Below are positions 33,052 to 42,438 of a stretch of 64,000 nt of DNA, one piece after another. Origin of the DNA: Limiplasma sp036645955 (GTDB lineage: Bacteria; Bacillota; Clostridia; Christensenellales; Aristaeellaceae). The position numbers were made by a program, and so were the translations under genes. The stretch covers positions 1 to 64,000 of the forward strand of contig JAVXND010000003.1 of assembly GCA_036645955.1 (NCBI GenBank). Reading direction: 5' to 3'. Numbering within the stretch: position 1 is the first letter of the stretch; every line of letters begins with the position of its first letter. The notes below the pieces were generated by a model. It was not told where the DNA came from, ran no database searches, and saw only the letters and a list, made by a program, of their open reading frames with translations.

Positions 33052-35280
33052 GTGCTCAAACATTTGCCGGAAATGCTTGTACCCTTTGATGAAGCGGATT
33101 TTGCGCGCCATCCGCTGATACCCATGGAAGGGGAGTCTATAACGGTTCGCTGTCGTGTAGATGCAGAAGATGGGGAACCTGAATTGTTTTATACGGTTTC
33201 AGCGGAACCTGAAAGGAAGCTTGTTCCTAGCGGCAAAAAAGGAAAGCTTCGAAGCTTTACCCTCGGAAGCTTTTGTTTTGGAACACACATCACCTATTAT
33301 TTAAAAACGGCTAAGGAACAAACGCCTGTTTATTCTTTTGAAGTGCAGAAAATGCTTCGGTTTGAACATCCGCTAAAGCTTCTCAAGCAAGGAGCCCAAG
33401 TGCATATGGTGTTTGAGCGCTTTGTGATGACTGCAAAGGCGGAGTGTCATTGCTTGAGCCTGCAGGCTCATACAGGCATGGTGAGCGGTGAAGAGTGCGA
33501 GGCCGCAGAGCTGGCTTTGCCCAATGGGTTTATGCTTAGCTTTACCAAATCGAATTTTATTTGGCAACTGAAACGTTTAAGTCAAACGGTACTTCAAGCA
33601 AAATCCTACGAAATTCGTGAAAAGGCAAATGGTAAAATCACGCAGATTACATTAAATGGTGCGTTAAAGGTGGATTATATATGGGGCACAGGGGAGCGCT
33701 TTGATGCGGTCAATCAAAAAGGCGGACATACCAATGGCCGCGTGGTTGAAAAGTTTACGCATCAGGGGGAACAAAGCTATTTGCCCATTCCTTTTTTCAT
33801 GACGGAGCAGGGCTTTGGGTTATACCATAAGGGGAGCATTCCTACCGCGATGAATTTTTGCGATGGCTTTACCATGACACAAGAAACCACGGGCGCAAGC
33901 CTTTGGGAGGATTGCATTTTCTTTGGCACGCCAAAAGAGCAGCTTGCGCAATACATCGGCCAAACGGGCAAAGCCGTTCTGCCGCCTGATTGGGCATTCG
34001 GCGTATGGATTTCAGCTAATGGCTGGAGCAACGATGCAGAAGTCAATGCCCAGCTTGAAGCGCTCAAGCAATATCAGTATCCCGCAGAAGTCATGGTGCT
34101 GGAAGCTTGGAGCGATGAAATGACCTTTGCACGCTGGAATGAGGATGGAAGCTGGAAAGATCCCGCCTTGACCGTCCAACGTATCCGCGACGCAGGCTTG
34201 CATTTGCTGTTATGGCAAATTCCAATCATCAAGTACGAATGGAACGCTGAGCCAAGCATGGCATTGAAAGAGCAAAACAAAGAAGCGATTGAGCAAGGGT
34301 ATTGTGTGCGTACCGAAACGGGTGAGCCCTACCGAATTACGGAAAACTGGTTTCACCATAGCTTGCTGCCAGATTTTACGAACCCTGAAGCCGTGAAATG
34401 GTGGTTTGCACAGCGCAAATATTTGCTTGATATGGGCGTGGAAGGCTTCAAAACCGATGGCGGCGAGTTCTTGTTTGATCCTCGTGCTAAGCTTTTCAAT
34501 GGGTTGAACGGTTTGGAGGCGCACAATCTTTATCCTGCGCAATACATTGATGCCTACCACACCTTTATGGCTGAAAACGGTGTCAATGGCGTAACTTTTA
34601 GCCGTGCGGATACCGCAGGTGCGCAAACAAGACCCATGCATTGGGCAGGCGATCAATGCAGTGAATGGTGCGAGCTATCCGCACAGCTCAAGGCGGGGCT
34701 ATCTGCCAGCCTTTCGGGCGTGTTGTTTTGGGGCTTTGATATCGGAGGCTTTGCGGGTGAACTGCCAACAAAGGAGCTATACCTCCGTGCCACTGGTTTA
34801 GGTTGCTTTTCACCCATCATGCAATGGCATTCGGAACCCAGAAGCGGACAGTTTTATGCAACGCATGAAAAAGGCTTTCACAACGATCGCAGTCCGTGGA
34901 ACTTAGCACAGCAGCTGAACGATCCTGAAATTTTAGAAATTTCCATTGCATTTGCAAGGCTTCGGCAAAAGCTTCGTCCTTATTTAATCAAGGAGGCTAA
35001 GCATGCGGTGGAAGCGTCGCGCCCCTTAATGGCCCATTTGTGCATAGACTTTCCTGACGATGAGCAAGCCATGGCCTGTGAAGACAGCTACATGCTGGGA
35101 AGAGCTTTGCTGGTTGCACCCATTACACAGTGCGGAGCAAAGGAACGCGAGGTTTATTTACCAGCGGGAAATTGGAAGGACTATTTTACAGGTGAGCATT
35201 ACGCAGGTAAAAAGGTTTACAGAGTGCCCTGCCCTCTGACACGGGTTCCCGTGTTTGAAAGGTTGCTGTCCGATGACTGA
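33052..35280 (+). CDS. Glycoside hydrolase family 31 (alpha-glucosidase/xylosidase type)
   Basis: About 742 residues, no signal peptide, so it works inside the cell. N-terminal beta domain, then the GH31 (beta/alpha)8 barrel: FGVWISANGWSND, VMVLEAWSDEMTF, nucleophile Asp in GVEGFKTDGGEF (about residue 469), acid/base Asp in HWAGDQCS (about 534), FWGFDIGGFAG and MQWHSEPRSGQ. Start choice: AAGGAGG is eight bases from GTG 33052 but only two from ATG 33046. The family cleaves alpha-glucosides or alpha-xylosides; exact linkage unknown. It carries a third copy of the LacI operator at 33568-33581. Its stop overlaps the GH65 start (ATGACTGA). Confidence 0.9.
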   Translation: MLKHLPEMLVPFDEADFARHPLIPMEGESITVRCRVDAEDGEPELFYTVSAEPERKLVPSGKKGKLRSFTLGSFCFGTHITYYLKTAKEQTPVYSFEVQKMLRFEHPLKLLKQGAQVHMVFERFVMTAKAECHCLSLQAHTGMVSGEECEAAELALPNGFMLSFTKSNFIWQLKRLSQTVLQAKSYEIREKANGKITQITLNGALKVDYIWGTGERFDAVNQKGGHTNGRVVEKFTHQGEQSYLPIPFFMTEQGFGLYHKGSIPTAMNFCDGFTMTQETTGASLWEDCIFFGTPKEQLAQYIGQTGKAVLPPDWAFGVWISANGWSNDAEVNAQLEALKQYQYPAEVMVLEAWSDEMTFARWNEDGSWKDPALTVQRIRDAGLHLLLWQIPIIKYEWNAEPSMALKEQNKEAIEQGYCVRTETGEPYRITENWFHHSLLPDFTNPEAVKWWFAQRKYLLDMGVEGFKTDGGEFLFDPRAKLFNGLNGLEAHNLYPAQYIDAYHTFMAENGVNGVTFSRADTAGAQTRPMHWAGDQCSEWCELSAQLKAGLSASLSGVLFWGFDIGGFAGELPTKELYLRATGLGCFSPIMQWHSEPRSGQFYATHEKGFHNDRSPWNLAQQLNDPEILEISIAFARLRQKLRPYLIKEAKHAVEASRPLMAHLCIDFPDDEQAMACEDSYMLGRALLVAPITQCGAKEREVYLPAGNWKDYFTGEHYAGKKVYRVPCPLTRVPVFERLLSDD
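33568..33581 (+). promoter_or_regulatory. Intragenic LacI-type operator O3
   Basis: An exact 14-base copy of O1 and O2 (CTGAAACGTTTAAG) inside the GH31 coding region, about 1.6 kb downstream. It encodes part of Leu-Lys-Arg-Leu-Ser and could serve as an auxiliary site for looping or as a roadblock. Confidence 0.7.
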
Positions 35281-37264
35281 AACACATATTGGCCCATGGG
35301 AAATTACCTGCGAGGGAGCTATAACCGATTTTACCGAAAGCGTGTTTTTTCTTGGCAACGGAGAGCTGGGCGTGAGAGGGTTTTCACTTCAGGAGCGAAA
35401 AGCGGTACCCTCCGCACACGCGATGTTTAAGGCGGGGCTGTTTGAAAGGGTAAAGCCTGGCATAACCGATATGGTGCAATTACCTGACGTGCTGGGTCTT
35501 CGCATGGAGGAAGCCGAACAAACCAAGGTTTTGCAAACGCTTGACATGCGTCATGGCATCCTTACGCAATGCTGGCAAAGCGGGGGACTGACCATTTGCC
35601 AAAGCCGAATGGTCAGCATGGCTGATTCACAGCTGCTTTGCGTGCGCATGACCATTACAGCCAACGAAGCTTCCACCATCAAAGTCATTCCCGCAATGGA
35701 TAGCAATGTTTGCAATTTGCCCGTGCTTGACGACCAAATGCAGGAGGAAACAGAAACTGTTAAGCTGTTGGAGGCAGTGCTTGCTACGGAGCAGGAGCTG
35801 TCACTCCAAACGGTGCATAGCAAGCAAAGCGTGCGCTTCCTTTGCCAAATTCAAGCGGATCACATGCTGGAAACCCGCTTACAAAAAGGCGAAAGCATCA
35901 CGGTGGAAAAACATGTGCGGGTATTGATCGGCAACGAAGAGCCTCATGAAAACACAGACAGCCCTTGGGCAGAGCACGAAGCGGCTTGGGAGGCGCTTTG
36001 GCAGGATTGCGATATTGAGCTGGAAGCGGAAGCTCGTATTCAAGGCGCAGTCCGCTACAATATCTTTCAGCTTTTGTGCAACAACGCTTCCAAAAATCCT
36101 TCGGTTTCCATTGGCGCACGGGGATTGAGTCACGGACGATATAAAGGCAATACCTTTTGGGACACAGACATCTTTTTGCTGCCCTTCTATACATGGGAAC
36201 GGCCAGAAGCCGCAAGAAACCTCATGCGATACCGCTATGATCGTTTAGATGCCGCCAAGGCGCTTGCAAGCAAGCAAAGCCTGCAGGGCGCGCGCTATCC
36301 TTGGATGTGTGCCAATGACGGAACGGAGCAATGCGAAAGCTGGGACATCGGCTTATGCGAAACGCATGTGACGGCAGATGTAGCCTATGCAGTGTCAAGG
36401 TACCTAGCGGTGGTGAAGGACCCAAGCTTTGCAAAAGACTGTGCACCGGCATTGTACTTAGAAACCGCGCGTTATTGGCTGAGCCGCTTTACATGGGAGC
36501 CAAGCAAAAACCAGTATTCGTCCTTTTTTGTCAAAGGCCCAGACGAATATTGCGGGGCGGCAATCAACAACACCTATACCAACTGGATGGCGCGTAACAA
36601 CGTTCAGCTTGCGCTTGAAAAAGCGGCTCCAAACGAGCAGGAACGCGCACAAATGAAGCACTTTACGGAGCATGTAGCCATCCTGTACGATGAGGAAAGA
36701 AAGCTTTACTTACAGGATGAAGCTTTTGAACGCTTGGAACCCTTGCCAAAACCATTGCGCGACGGCACACCCCTGTACAAGCAAATTTGCTTTGATAAAA
36801 TGCAGCGCTACCGTGCGCTCAAGCAAGCGGATTTGGTACAGCTCATGGTGCTGTTTCCAAGGGCATTCACCTTTGAGCAGCAGGAAAATGTATGGAACGC
36901 CTATGAGCCGCTTACTGTGCATGATTCAACCTTGAGCTATGGGGTTCATGCCCACCTCGCATTTCAATTGGGACACATGGAACAAGCTTGGACGTATTTT
37001 CAAAAGTCACTATTGCTTGACTTGGAAGATGTGCTTCACAATACAGGCAAAGAGGGCATTCACATGGCCGCATTGGGCGCAAGCTGGCAAGCTCTTGTTT
37101 TTGGAGCGGTTGGATTATGGAGCGAAAACGGAAAACCAACCGTAAAGCCTAATTTACCCAAGCAAATCAAGAAGCTCTCCATGCGCATTTGTTACCAAGG
37201 ACAGCGTTATCACATCACTGCAAGTGAAAACCATGCAACGGTTACGCAAGAGGGATTGTGCTAA
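35273..37264 (+). CDS. Glycoside hydrolase family 65 (disaccharide phosphorylase type)
   Basis: 663 residues. N-terminal beta domain (FFLGNGELGVRG), then the (alpha/alpha)6 barrel with NTFWDTDIFLLPFYTW, ARYPWMCANDGTEQC, and VKGPDEYCGAAINNTYTNWMA, where the Glu of GPDEY (about residue 425) is the general acid of the family. Most GH65 enzymes split maltose, trehalose, kojibiose or nigerose with phosphate to glucose-1-phosphate; some hydrolyse. It is somewhat short compared with the usual 750-800 residues, with the loss mainly at the C-terminus. It overlaps the GH31 gene and is cytoplasmic. The exact substrate cannot be read from sequence. Confidence 0.9.
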   Translation: MTETHIGPWEITCEGAITDFTESVFFLGNGELGVRGFSLQERKAVPSAHAMFKAGLFERVKPGITDMVQLPDVLGLRMEEAEQTKVLQTLDMRHGILTQCWQSGGLTICQSRMVSMADSQLLCVRMTITANEASTIKVIPAMDSNVCNLPVLDDQMQEETETVKLLEAVLATEQELSLQTVHSKQSVRFLCQIQADHMLETRLQKGESITVEKHVRVLIGNEEPHENTDSPWAEHEAAWEALWQDCDIELEAEARIQGAVRYNIFQLLCNNASKNPSVSIGARGLSHGRYKGNTFWDTDIFLLPFYTWERPEAARNLMRYRYDRLDAAKALASKQSLQGARYPWMCANDGTEQCESWDIGLCETHVTADVAYAVSRYLAVVKDPSFAKDCAPALYLETARYWLSRFTWEPSKNQYSSFFVKGPDEYCGAAINNTYTNWMARNNVQLALEKAAPNEQERAQMKHFTEHVAILYDEERKLYLQDEAFERLEPLPKPLRDGTPLYKQICFDKMQRYRALKQADLVQLMVLFPRAFTFEQQENVWNAYEPLTVHDSTLSYGVHAHLAFQLGHMEQAWTYFQKSLLLDLEDVLHNTGKEGIHMAALGASWQALVFGAVGLWSENGKPTVKPNLPKQIKKLSMRICYQGQRYHITASENHATVTQEGLC

Positions 37265-37306
37265 AACAAAGACAAACCGCAACCCTCGGAATAGGAGTGA
37301 CGAACG

Positions 37307-38200
37307 ATGTTTATCCCCAAAAACGCAGGCAGACGCACTGCCACGACTCTGTTTCTGTTACCCTCCATCATTGGCGTTGTGGTGTTTTGTTTGCTGCCGA
37401 TTTTTGCGTCGCTCCTATTTAGCGTGATGGATTACGACCTGCTAAGACCAATGAACACCATGACCTTTGCTGGCTTGGAGAACTTTCGAAAAATCCTCAT
37501 GGGGCGTGAATTTCCGAAGGTACTGCAACACACGTTCACCTATTTGGGGCTGTATTTACCGCTGATTTTACTGACCTCGGTAGCACAAGCGCTTATTTTG
37601 AACAAATCCTTCAAGGGACATGGCCTGTTTCGCACCATATGCTACACACCCGTGATTACCTCATGGGTAGCGGCCGCGGTGGTTTGGCAATGGGTGCTTT
37701 CAGGCAAATATGGGTTGCTCAATCAAATGCTTGCAACCATTGGCATACAAGGCCCCGCTTGGCTTGCAAGCACCACTTGGGCCATGCCCGGCATAGTCAT
37801 TGCCGCAGTATGGAAGGATGCGGGCTATTATGCGCTGATGGTTTTGGCATCGCTCAAATCCATTGATCCTGTCTATTATGAAGCCGCCTCCATTGATGGG
37901 GCGAGTGGGTTTCGAAAGTTTCGTTCCATCACCCTTCCGCTCATTTCGCCCACGCTGTTTTTATTGGTGGTTATCAACATCATCTATGGTTTGCAAGTGT
38001 TTGACTCTGTGCTGATCATGACCAATGGCGGCCCTGGCGGTGCTACAACAGTTTTCCTGGAGCGTATTTACAAATATGCCTTTACGCAATACAAGATGGG
38101 GCTTGCCAGCGCATATTCATGGATTTTGTTTGCACTGATTCTTGCCTTTACCGCCGTGCAATTTTGGCTGCAAAAGAAGTGGGTGAATTACGATGCTTAA
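37307..38200 (+). CDS. Sugar ABC transporter permease (MalF/UgpA type)
   Basis: 297 residues, six spans (first: TTLFLLPSIIGVVVFCLLPIF), EAA loop YEAASIDGASGFRKFRSITLP and the FDSVLIMTNGGPGGATTV motif. AATAGGAG upstream. Overlaps the next permease by eight bases. Transport role is the same as the importer of the first sugar operon, but with different glycosidase partners. Confidence 0.93.
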   Translation: MFIPKNAGRRTATTLFLLPSIIGVVVFCLLPIFASLLFSVMDYDLLRPMNTMTFAGLENFRKILMGREFPKVLQHTFTYLGLYLPLILLTSVAQALILNKSFKGHGLFRTICYTPVITSWVAAAVVWQWVLSGKYGLLNQMLATIGIQGPAWLASTTWAMPGIVIAAVWKDAGYYALMVLASLKSIDPVYYEAASIDGASGFRKFRSITLPLISPTLFLLVVINIIYGLQVFDSVLIMTNGGPGGATTVFLERIYKYAFTQYKMGLASAYSWILFALILAFTAVQFWLQKKWVNYDA

Positions 38201-39047
38201 CGGGATGCGCAAGAGCTGTGCGGTGCAAAAATGCATCAGCCATGGGTTATTCTACATTGCCATTGTTTTGATTGCACTCATTACCATCCTTCCCTTTCTT
38301 TGGATGCTGTCCTCTTCGTTCAAGGGCGCCGAAGCCATTCGTACCATACCGATCCGTTGGATTCCCGCGCACCCTAGCTTGGAGGGGTATGTGCTCGTAT
38401 TTAGCATGCAGGGCTTCTCTTTTAGCCAAGCAACGGTGAACAGCCTGTTTTTATCGGTGGCATGTACAGTGGTGGCAGTGCTTTCAGCCACCATGGCGGC
38501 CTTTGTATTTGCAAAATTACCCTTCAAAGGCTCTGGAAAAGTGTTCGGGCTGTACTTGATTACCATGATGATTCCAGGCACCGTTACCATGGTTCCAAAC
38601 TACATTATTTTGCGTACCATGGGACTGCTCGATAGCTTTACAGGCTTAATTTTACCCTCCCTTGCAAACACCTTTGGCGTGTTTCTCATGCGTCAAAGCA
38701 TGATGACCATTAACGATGCTTATATGGAATCAGCCTTTCTGGACGGCGCTTCGCTTTACCGTATATTCTTTCGCATTGCACTGCCCATGGTCATGCCTAC
38801 CTTAGCCACCATGATCCTGCTATCCTTCATGGGCAGCTGGAACAGTTATTTATGGCCGTTGATTGTGCTCACCTCCACTGACAAGCAAACCCTTCAGGTG
38901 GTGCTTGGCAACATGAATGGATTGTATAAAAACAACGAGCATGTGATCATGGCGGGCGCGGTACTTACCATTTTACCCATTTTGGTGGTTTACCTTTGCT
39001 CGCAGCGGTATGTGGATCAAGGCATCAGCCTAGGCGGGCTGAAATAG
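38193..39047 (+). CDS. Sugar ABC transporter permease (MalG/UgpE type)
   Basis: 284 residues, six spans, EAA loop MESAFLDGASLYRIFFRIALP, then FMGSWNSYLWPLIVL. Starts at ATG 38193 inside the previous gene. Partner of the preceding permease. No ATPase gene follows, so a shared MsmX-type ATPase is likely. Confidence 0.93.
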   Translation: MLNGMRKSCAVQKCISHGLFYIAIVLIALITILPFLWMLSSSFKGAEAIRTIPIRWIPAHPSLEGYVLVFSMQGFSFSQATVNSLFLSVACTVVAVLSATMAAFVFAKLPFKGSGKVFGLYLITMMIPGTVTMVPNYIILRTMGLLDSFTGLILPSLANTFGVFLMRQSMMTINDAYMESAFLDGASLYRIFFRIALPMVMPTLATMILLSFMGSWNSYLWPLIVLTSTDKQTLQVVLGNMNGLYKNNEHVIMAGAVLTILPILVVYLCSQRYVDQGISLGGLK

Positions 39048-39095
39048 TGAATGTGGACGCATTAGCGTTTACTATATATGAAGGAGGATTACCCA

Positions 39096-40331
39096 ATGAA
39101 AAAGCTGCTCTCTCTGGTTCTTGCCCTATGTATGTTACTTTCCCTCACGTCCTTCGCGGTTGCCGAGGACACAACCATAACCTATTCTACCTTCTCTGCC
39201 GCAGGCGCACAGAAAGAAACGCTCAAAAAAATGGTTGCTGTGTTTGAAGAAAAGAATCCTGGCATCAAGGTGGATGTGCGCCTCACCACTTACAACGACT
39301 ACTTTACCAAGCTTGCCACCGAAATTGGCGGCGGCAATGCACCCGATGTATTTGAAGTAAACATGGAAAACTTCTTAGCCTACATGCTGCGCGGCGCATG
39401 TGCTGACTTGAGCGCTCTTGGCATTGCCAAGGAAAATTACAGCGAAGCAACCTTGGCCGCCGCAAGCTCGGATGGGAAGCTGTACGCAGTGCCCATGAGC
39501 TTCTCCACCTGCATGTTGTTTTACAACAAGGCACTGTTTGATAAAGCAGGCGTGGATTATCCCAACGATGCTTGGACTTGGGCAGACATTCAATCTGCCG
39601 CCGAAAAAATTGTAGCGGCAGGCGGCGAGGATACATGGGGCATCTTCCAACCCATCACATACAACGAGTTCTACAAAGCCATTGCGAGCAACGGCGGAAG
39701 CATGCTAAGCGCTGACTACAAGAGCTTTACCGTGAACACCCCTGAAAACGTGGCAGTTCTGGACGCAATGCTAAAGCGGATTCGCGACACAAATGTCATG
39801 CCCACCACGGAAGAGCTTGCAGGCCGCGGTGATTGGGATCTGTTTACCGAAGGCAAGCTTGGCATGATCGTAACAGGTATTTGGGGCTTCAAAGCCTTTG
39901 CGGAAAAATGCACCTTTGACTGGGACGTGGTGGTGGAGCCTGGCTACAAGGACAAGAGCACCTTCTTCTTTGCCAATGTGAACTGCATTTCGCCTGAAAG
40001 CAAAAAGCAAGAAGCCGCCGCAAAGTTTATTGACGCCATGGGCTCTGATCCTGACATTGTAAAGCTTCGTTTGGATGCAAGCTGGGAGCTTCCCACCATT
40101 GCAGACCAGAGCAAGCTGAGCCAGTATCTTGAAATCACCCCTCCCGAGAACCGTGAAGCGGTGTTTAACAGCATGGATTATGCGGTTGCGCCTCCCGCAC
40201 TGCTGGAGCAGGGCGCTGTGTCCGAAATCATCAACAATGTGCTGAGCACCTTGGAAACAAGCGAAATGACCGCTCAAGAAGCGCTTGATGAAATTCAAGC
40301 ACAGCTAACGGATGCGGATCTGTTAAAGTAA
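39096..40331 (+). CDS. Extracellular sugar-binding protein (family 1)
   Basis: 411 residues. Signal peptide MKKLLSLVLALCMLLSLTSFAVA/ED; the Cys is not in a lipobox. Mature features: MVAVFEEKNPGIKVDVRL, GGGNAPDVFEVNMEN, VPMSFSTCMLFYNKALFDKAG, and WTWADIQSAAEKI. ATG 39096 follows GAAGGAGG; a start 18 bases upstream overlaps that site. Delivers the glucoside to the two permeases ahead of it. Confidence 0.92.
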   Translation: MKKLLSLVLALCMLLSLTSFAVAEDTTITYSTFSAAGAQKETLKKMVAVFEEKNPGIKVDVRLTTYNDYFTKLATEIGGGNAPDVFEVNMENFLAYMLRGACADLSALGIAKENYSEATLAAASSDGKLYAVPMSFSTCMLFYNKALFDKAGVDYPNDAWTWADIQSAAEKIVAAGGEDTWGIFQPITYNEFYKAIASNGGSMLSADYKSFTVNTPENVAVLDAMLKRIRDTNVMPTTEELAGRGDWDLFTEGKLGMIVTGIWGFKAFAEKCTFDWDVVVEPGYKDKSTFFFANVNCISPESKKQEAAAKFIDAMGSDPDIVKLRLDASWELPTIADQSKLSQYLEITPPENREAVFNSMDYAVAPPALLEQGAVSEIINNVLSTLETSEMTAQEALDEIQAQLTDADLLK

Positions 40332-40357
40332 ACGGTAATGAGCATAAAATAAGGAGG

Positions 40358-40402
40358 GGTACCGCACTGGAAACAGCGCGGTACCTTCTTCTCGATTTTT
40401 TC
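40358..40402 (+). terminator. Partial terminator after the binding-protein gene
   Basis: GGTACCGC (40358-40365) pairs with GCGGTACC (40378-40385), followed by TTCTTCTCGATTTTTT. The U-tract is interrupted, so some read-through to the next glycosidase gene is likely. Confidence 0.65.
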
Positions 40403-40455
40403 ACCCTGCTGTCCCTGTCAGGGAACCTTGCTATCATCCATAAAGGAGCATCCAC

Positions 40456-42204
40456 ATGTCCAACTATCAAGTAACAGGAAACGAATACCTATCCCTTCCC
40501 ACGTTAAACGAAGAAACAGCCTGCGTTGAAGGCCTTACGCTGCTGCACATGGGTGCAAAAGGGCTTTTGGAACTGCGGGGCGATGCGGAACAAGTGTTTT
40601 TGGAGCCAGTTTTAACCATCGATAAAGAACCAATCCGCATTCAAAACCCACAATGGATACGCGAAAACTACTGGCTGCCTTCCTTTATCCATCAAAGCGA
40701 AAAGGCGGCACTCCATGCGACCTATTTATGCCCCATCAACGAACGAGCTTTTTTTCTGCACATGAGCGTAACGAACCTTTCGGGCGAGCCGCTTGAAATC
40801 ACCATGGGTGTCAAAGGCAGGTGGGCGCAAACCTTGCACGAAATCAACGAAACTGCTGTGCTTGACAACCGCCGCACGCAAGAAAAAAGCGACTGGAATC
40901 ACGCTTTTGTGATGCAGGAGTTTGTGGGCTTGCCCTTGTGCGCCTTTGCACCCATCGCAACACAAACGGTTTCTTGGCAATTTGGCAATGCAAACTATGA
41001 GGGTACACAAACCGCAGTACTTGCTCCCTGTGAAACAGCAGAAGCTGATTTTATTTTTGGGATTGGGTATGAAACAGTTGCCGCGGCTACCTCCGCAAAG
41101 CATTTGCTTCGCATTGGCTATGAGCGTGCCCGTGCAGATACGCTCCATTGGCTTAGCGAACGAACGCTTGACGTTCCCGATCCAAAAATCAAGCAATTGC
41201 TCAATACAAACCTTTTCTTTTCCTTTTTTTATGCCAGCGGCAAAACATTGGATACAGAGGAGTTTTGTTTAATGACCTCCCGCAGTCCGCGCTATTACGT
41301 GTCTGCCGCCTATTGGGATCGGGATAGCTTGCTCTGGAGCTTCCCTGCGATTGTATTAACAGATACTGTTTACGCAAGAGAAATCCTGTACTATGTGTTT
41401 GAAAAGCAAATGCGAAACGTAGGTATGCATAGCCGTTATATAGATGGCACGCTTTTGGAGCCGGGCTTTGAGCTTGACGAGCTGTGCGCACCTGTGATTG
41501 CGCTTGAGCGCTATATTGCAAGATCTGGCGATAGAAGCTTTTTAACGATCCCCATTGTTCAAAGCGGGCTAAAACGTATTCTGAACCTGTTAAAAACCAA
41601 AAAGCATCCCAAGGAAGACCTTTATGAAACCTTTTTACAGCCAACCGATGACGAGGTGGTTTATCCCTACCTGACCTATGATAATGTGCTGGTTTGGCGA
41701 GCACTTACTTTGCTTGCTGACTATGTTGCGCAAAAAGAACTTTTAGAACAGGCGCAACGGGTGCGCAACGCCATTTTAGCGCATTGTGTACGCGACGGGC
41801 AGTTTATTTGGTCAACTGATTTAAATGGTCATTTTGATATTTACGACGAGCCGCCAGGAAGCTTGCAGCTGCTGCCCTTCTATGGGTTTTGCGAGGAAAC
41901 AGATCCATTGTGGCAAAAAACCATGAGAACCATACGTTCGGATGCATACCGCTTTTCCTTTTCGTCAAAGCCCATCGCAGAAATAGGCTGTTTGCATGCA
42001 CCTCATCCGTGGGTGCTGTCCATTGCAAATAGCTTGCTTAGCGGGCATAAGGCTTCCGCACTCAAGCATTTATACTTGACAGAGCTGGATAACGGCGTGG
42101 CTTGTGAAAGCGTTAATGAGAACACGGGTGTATGTGAAACCGGAGAAGCTTTTGCAACCTGCGCGGGTTTTTTAAGCTTCGCGCTTTGGACGGCGTTTTG
42201 CTAA
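40456..42204 (+). CDS. Glycoside hydrolase-like (alpha/alpha)6-barrel protein
   Basis: 582 residues, cytoplasmic. An N-terminal beta-sandwich of about 220 residues (FFLHMSVTNLSGEPLEITM) is followed by an alpha/alpha-toroid: RSPRYYVSAAYWDRDSLLWSF, REILYYVFEKQMRNVGMHS, GTLLEPGFELDELCAPVIAL, EPPGSLQLLPFYGF and ACESVNENTGVCETGEAF. This layout is shared by GH15, GH63, GH125 and glycogen-debranching C-domains, and I cannot assign it to one family. Conserved Asp/Glu near WDRDS and ESVNENTG are candidate catalytic residues. AAAGGAG precedes the ATG. It is the last gene of the LacI cluster, so an alpha-glucoside or mannoside is the likely substrate. Confidence 0.7.
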   Translation: MSNYQVTGNEYLSLPTLNEETACVEGLTLLHMGAKGLLELRGDAEQVFLEPVLTIDKEPIRIQNPQWIRENYWLPSFIHQSEKAALHATYLCPINERAFFLHMSVTNLSGEPLEITMGVKGRWAQTLHEINETAVLDNRRTQEKSDWNHAFVMQEFVGLPLCAFAPIATQTVSWQFGNANYEGTQTAVLAPCETAEADFIFGIGYETVAAATSAKHLLRIGYERARADTLHWLSERTLDVPDPKIKQLLNTNLFFSFFYASGKTLDTEEFCLMTSRSPRYYVSAAYWDRDSLLWSFPAIVLTDTVYAREILYYVFEKQMRNVGMHSRYIDGTLLEPGFELDELCAPVIALERYIARSGDRSFLTIPIVQSGLKRILNLLKTKKHPKEDLYETFLQPTDDEVVYPYLTYDNVLVWRALTLLADYVAQKELLEQAQRVRNAILAHCVRDGQFIWSTDLNGHFDIYDEPPGSLQLLPFYGFCEETDPLWQKTMRTIRSDAYRFSFSSKPIAEIGCLHAPHPWVLSIANSLLSGHKASALKHLYLTELDNGVACESVNENTGVCETGEAFATCAGFLSFALWTAFC

Positions 42205-42281
42205 ACCCAGTACAAAACATAAACAATGCAAGCCTTTCCATAAACTTTGCGTAACAACTCTTGCTTTTTCAGAATAAACGC

Positions 42282-42310
42282 TTCCCTTTTACACGCTTTT
42301 CTGTTACAAT
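42282..42310 (+). promoter_or_regulatory. Extended -10 promoter upstream of the EF-G-like gene
   Basis: TGTTACAAT (TACAAT at 42305-42310, extended by TG) with TTCCCT at 17 bases. TGAAACGGTTTA at 42321-42332, similar to the LacI operators but with an extra base, follows at once. The rest of the 234-base gap 42205-42438 holds no gene. Confidence 0.5.
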
Positions 42311-42438
42311 AGAACCCGAGTGAAACGGTTTATATGCATATGGCGTGTTTTGATATAGCATCTTCTTTTCAAATATATCAAAAAAACCGCGAGGTCAGCG
42401 CTTTGTGCTAAAATAAAATAAAGCAAGGGGGATCTATA

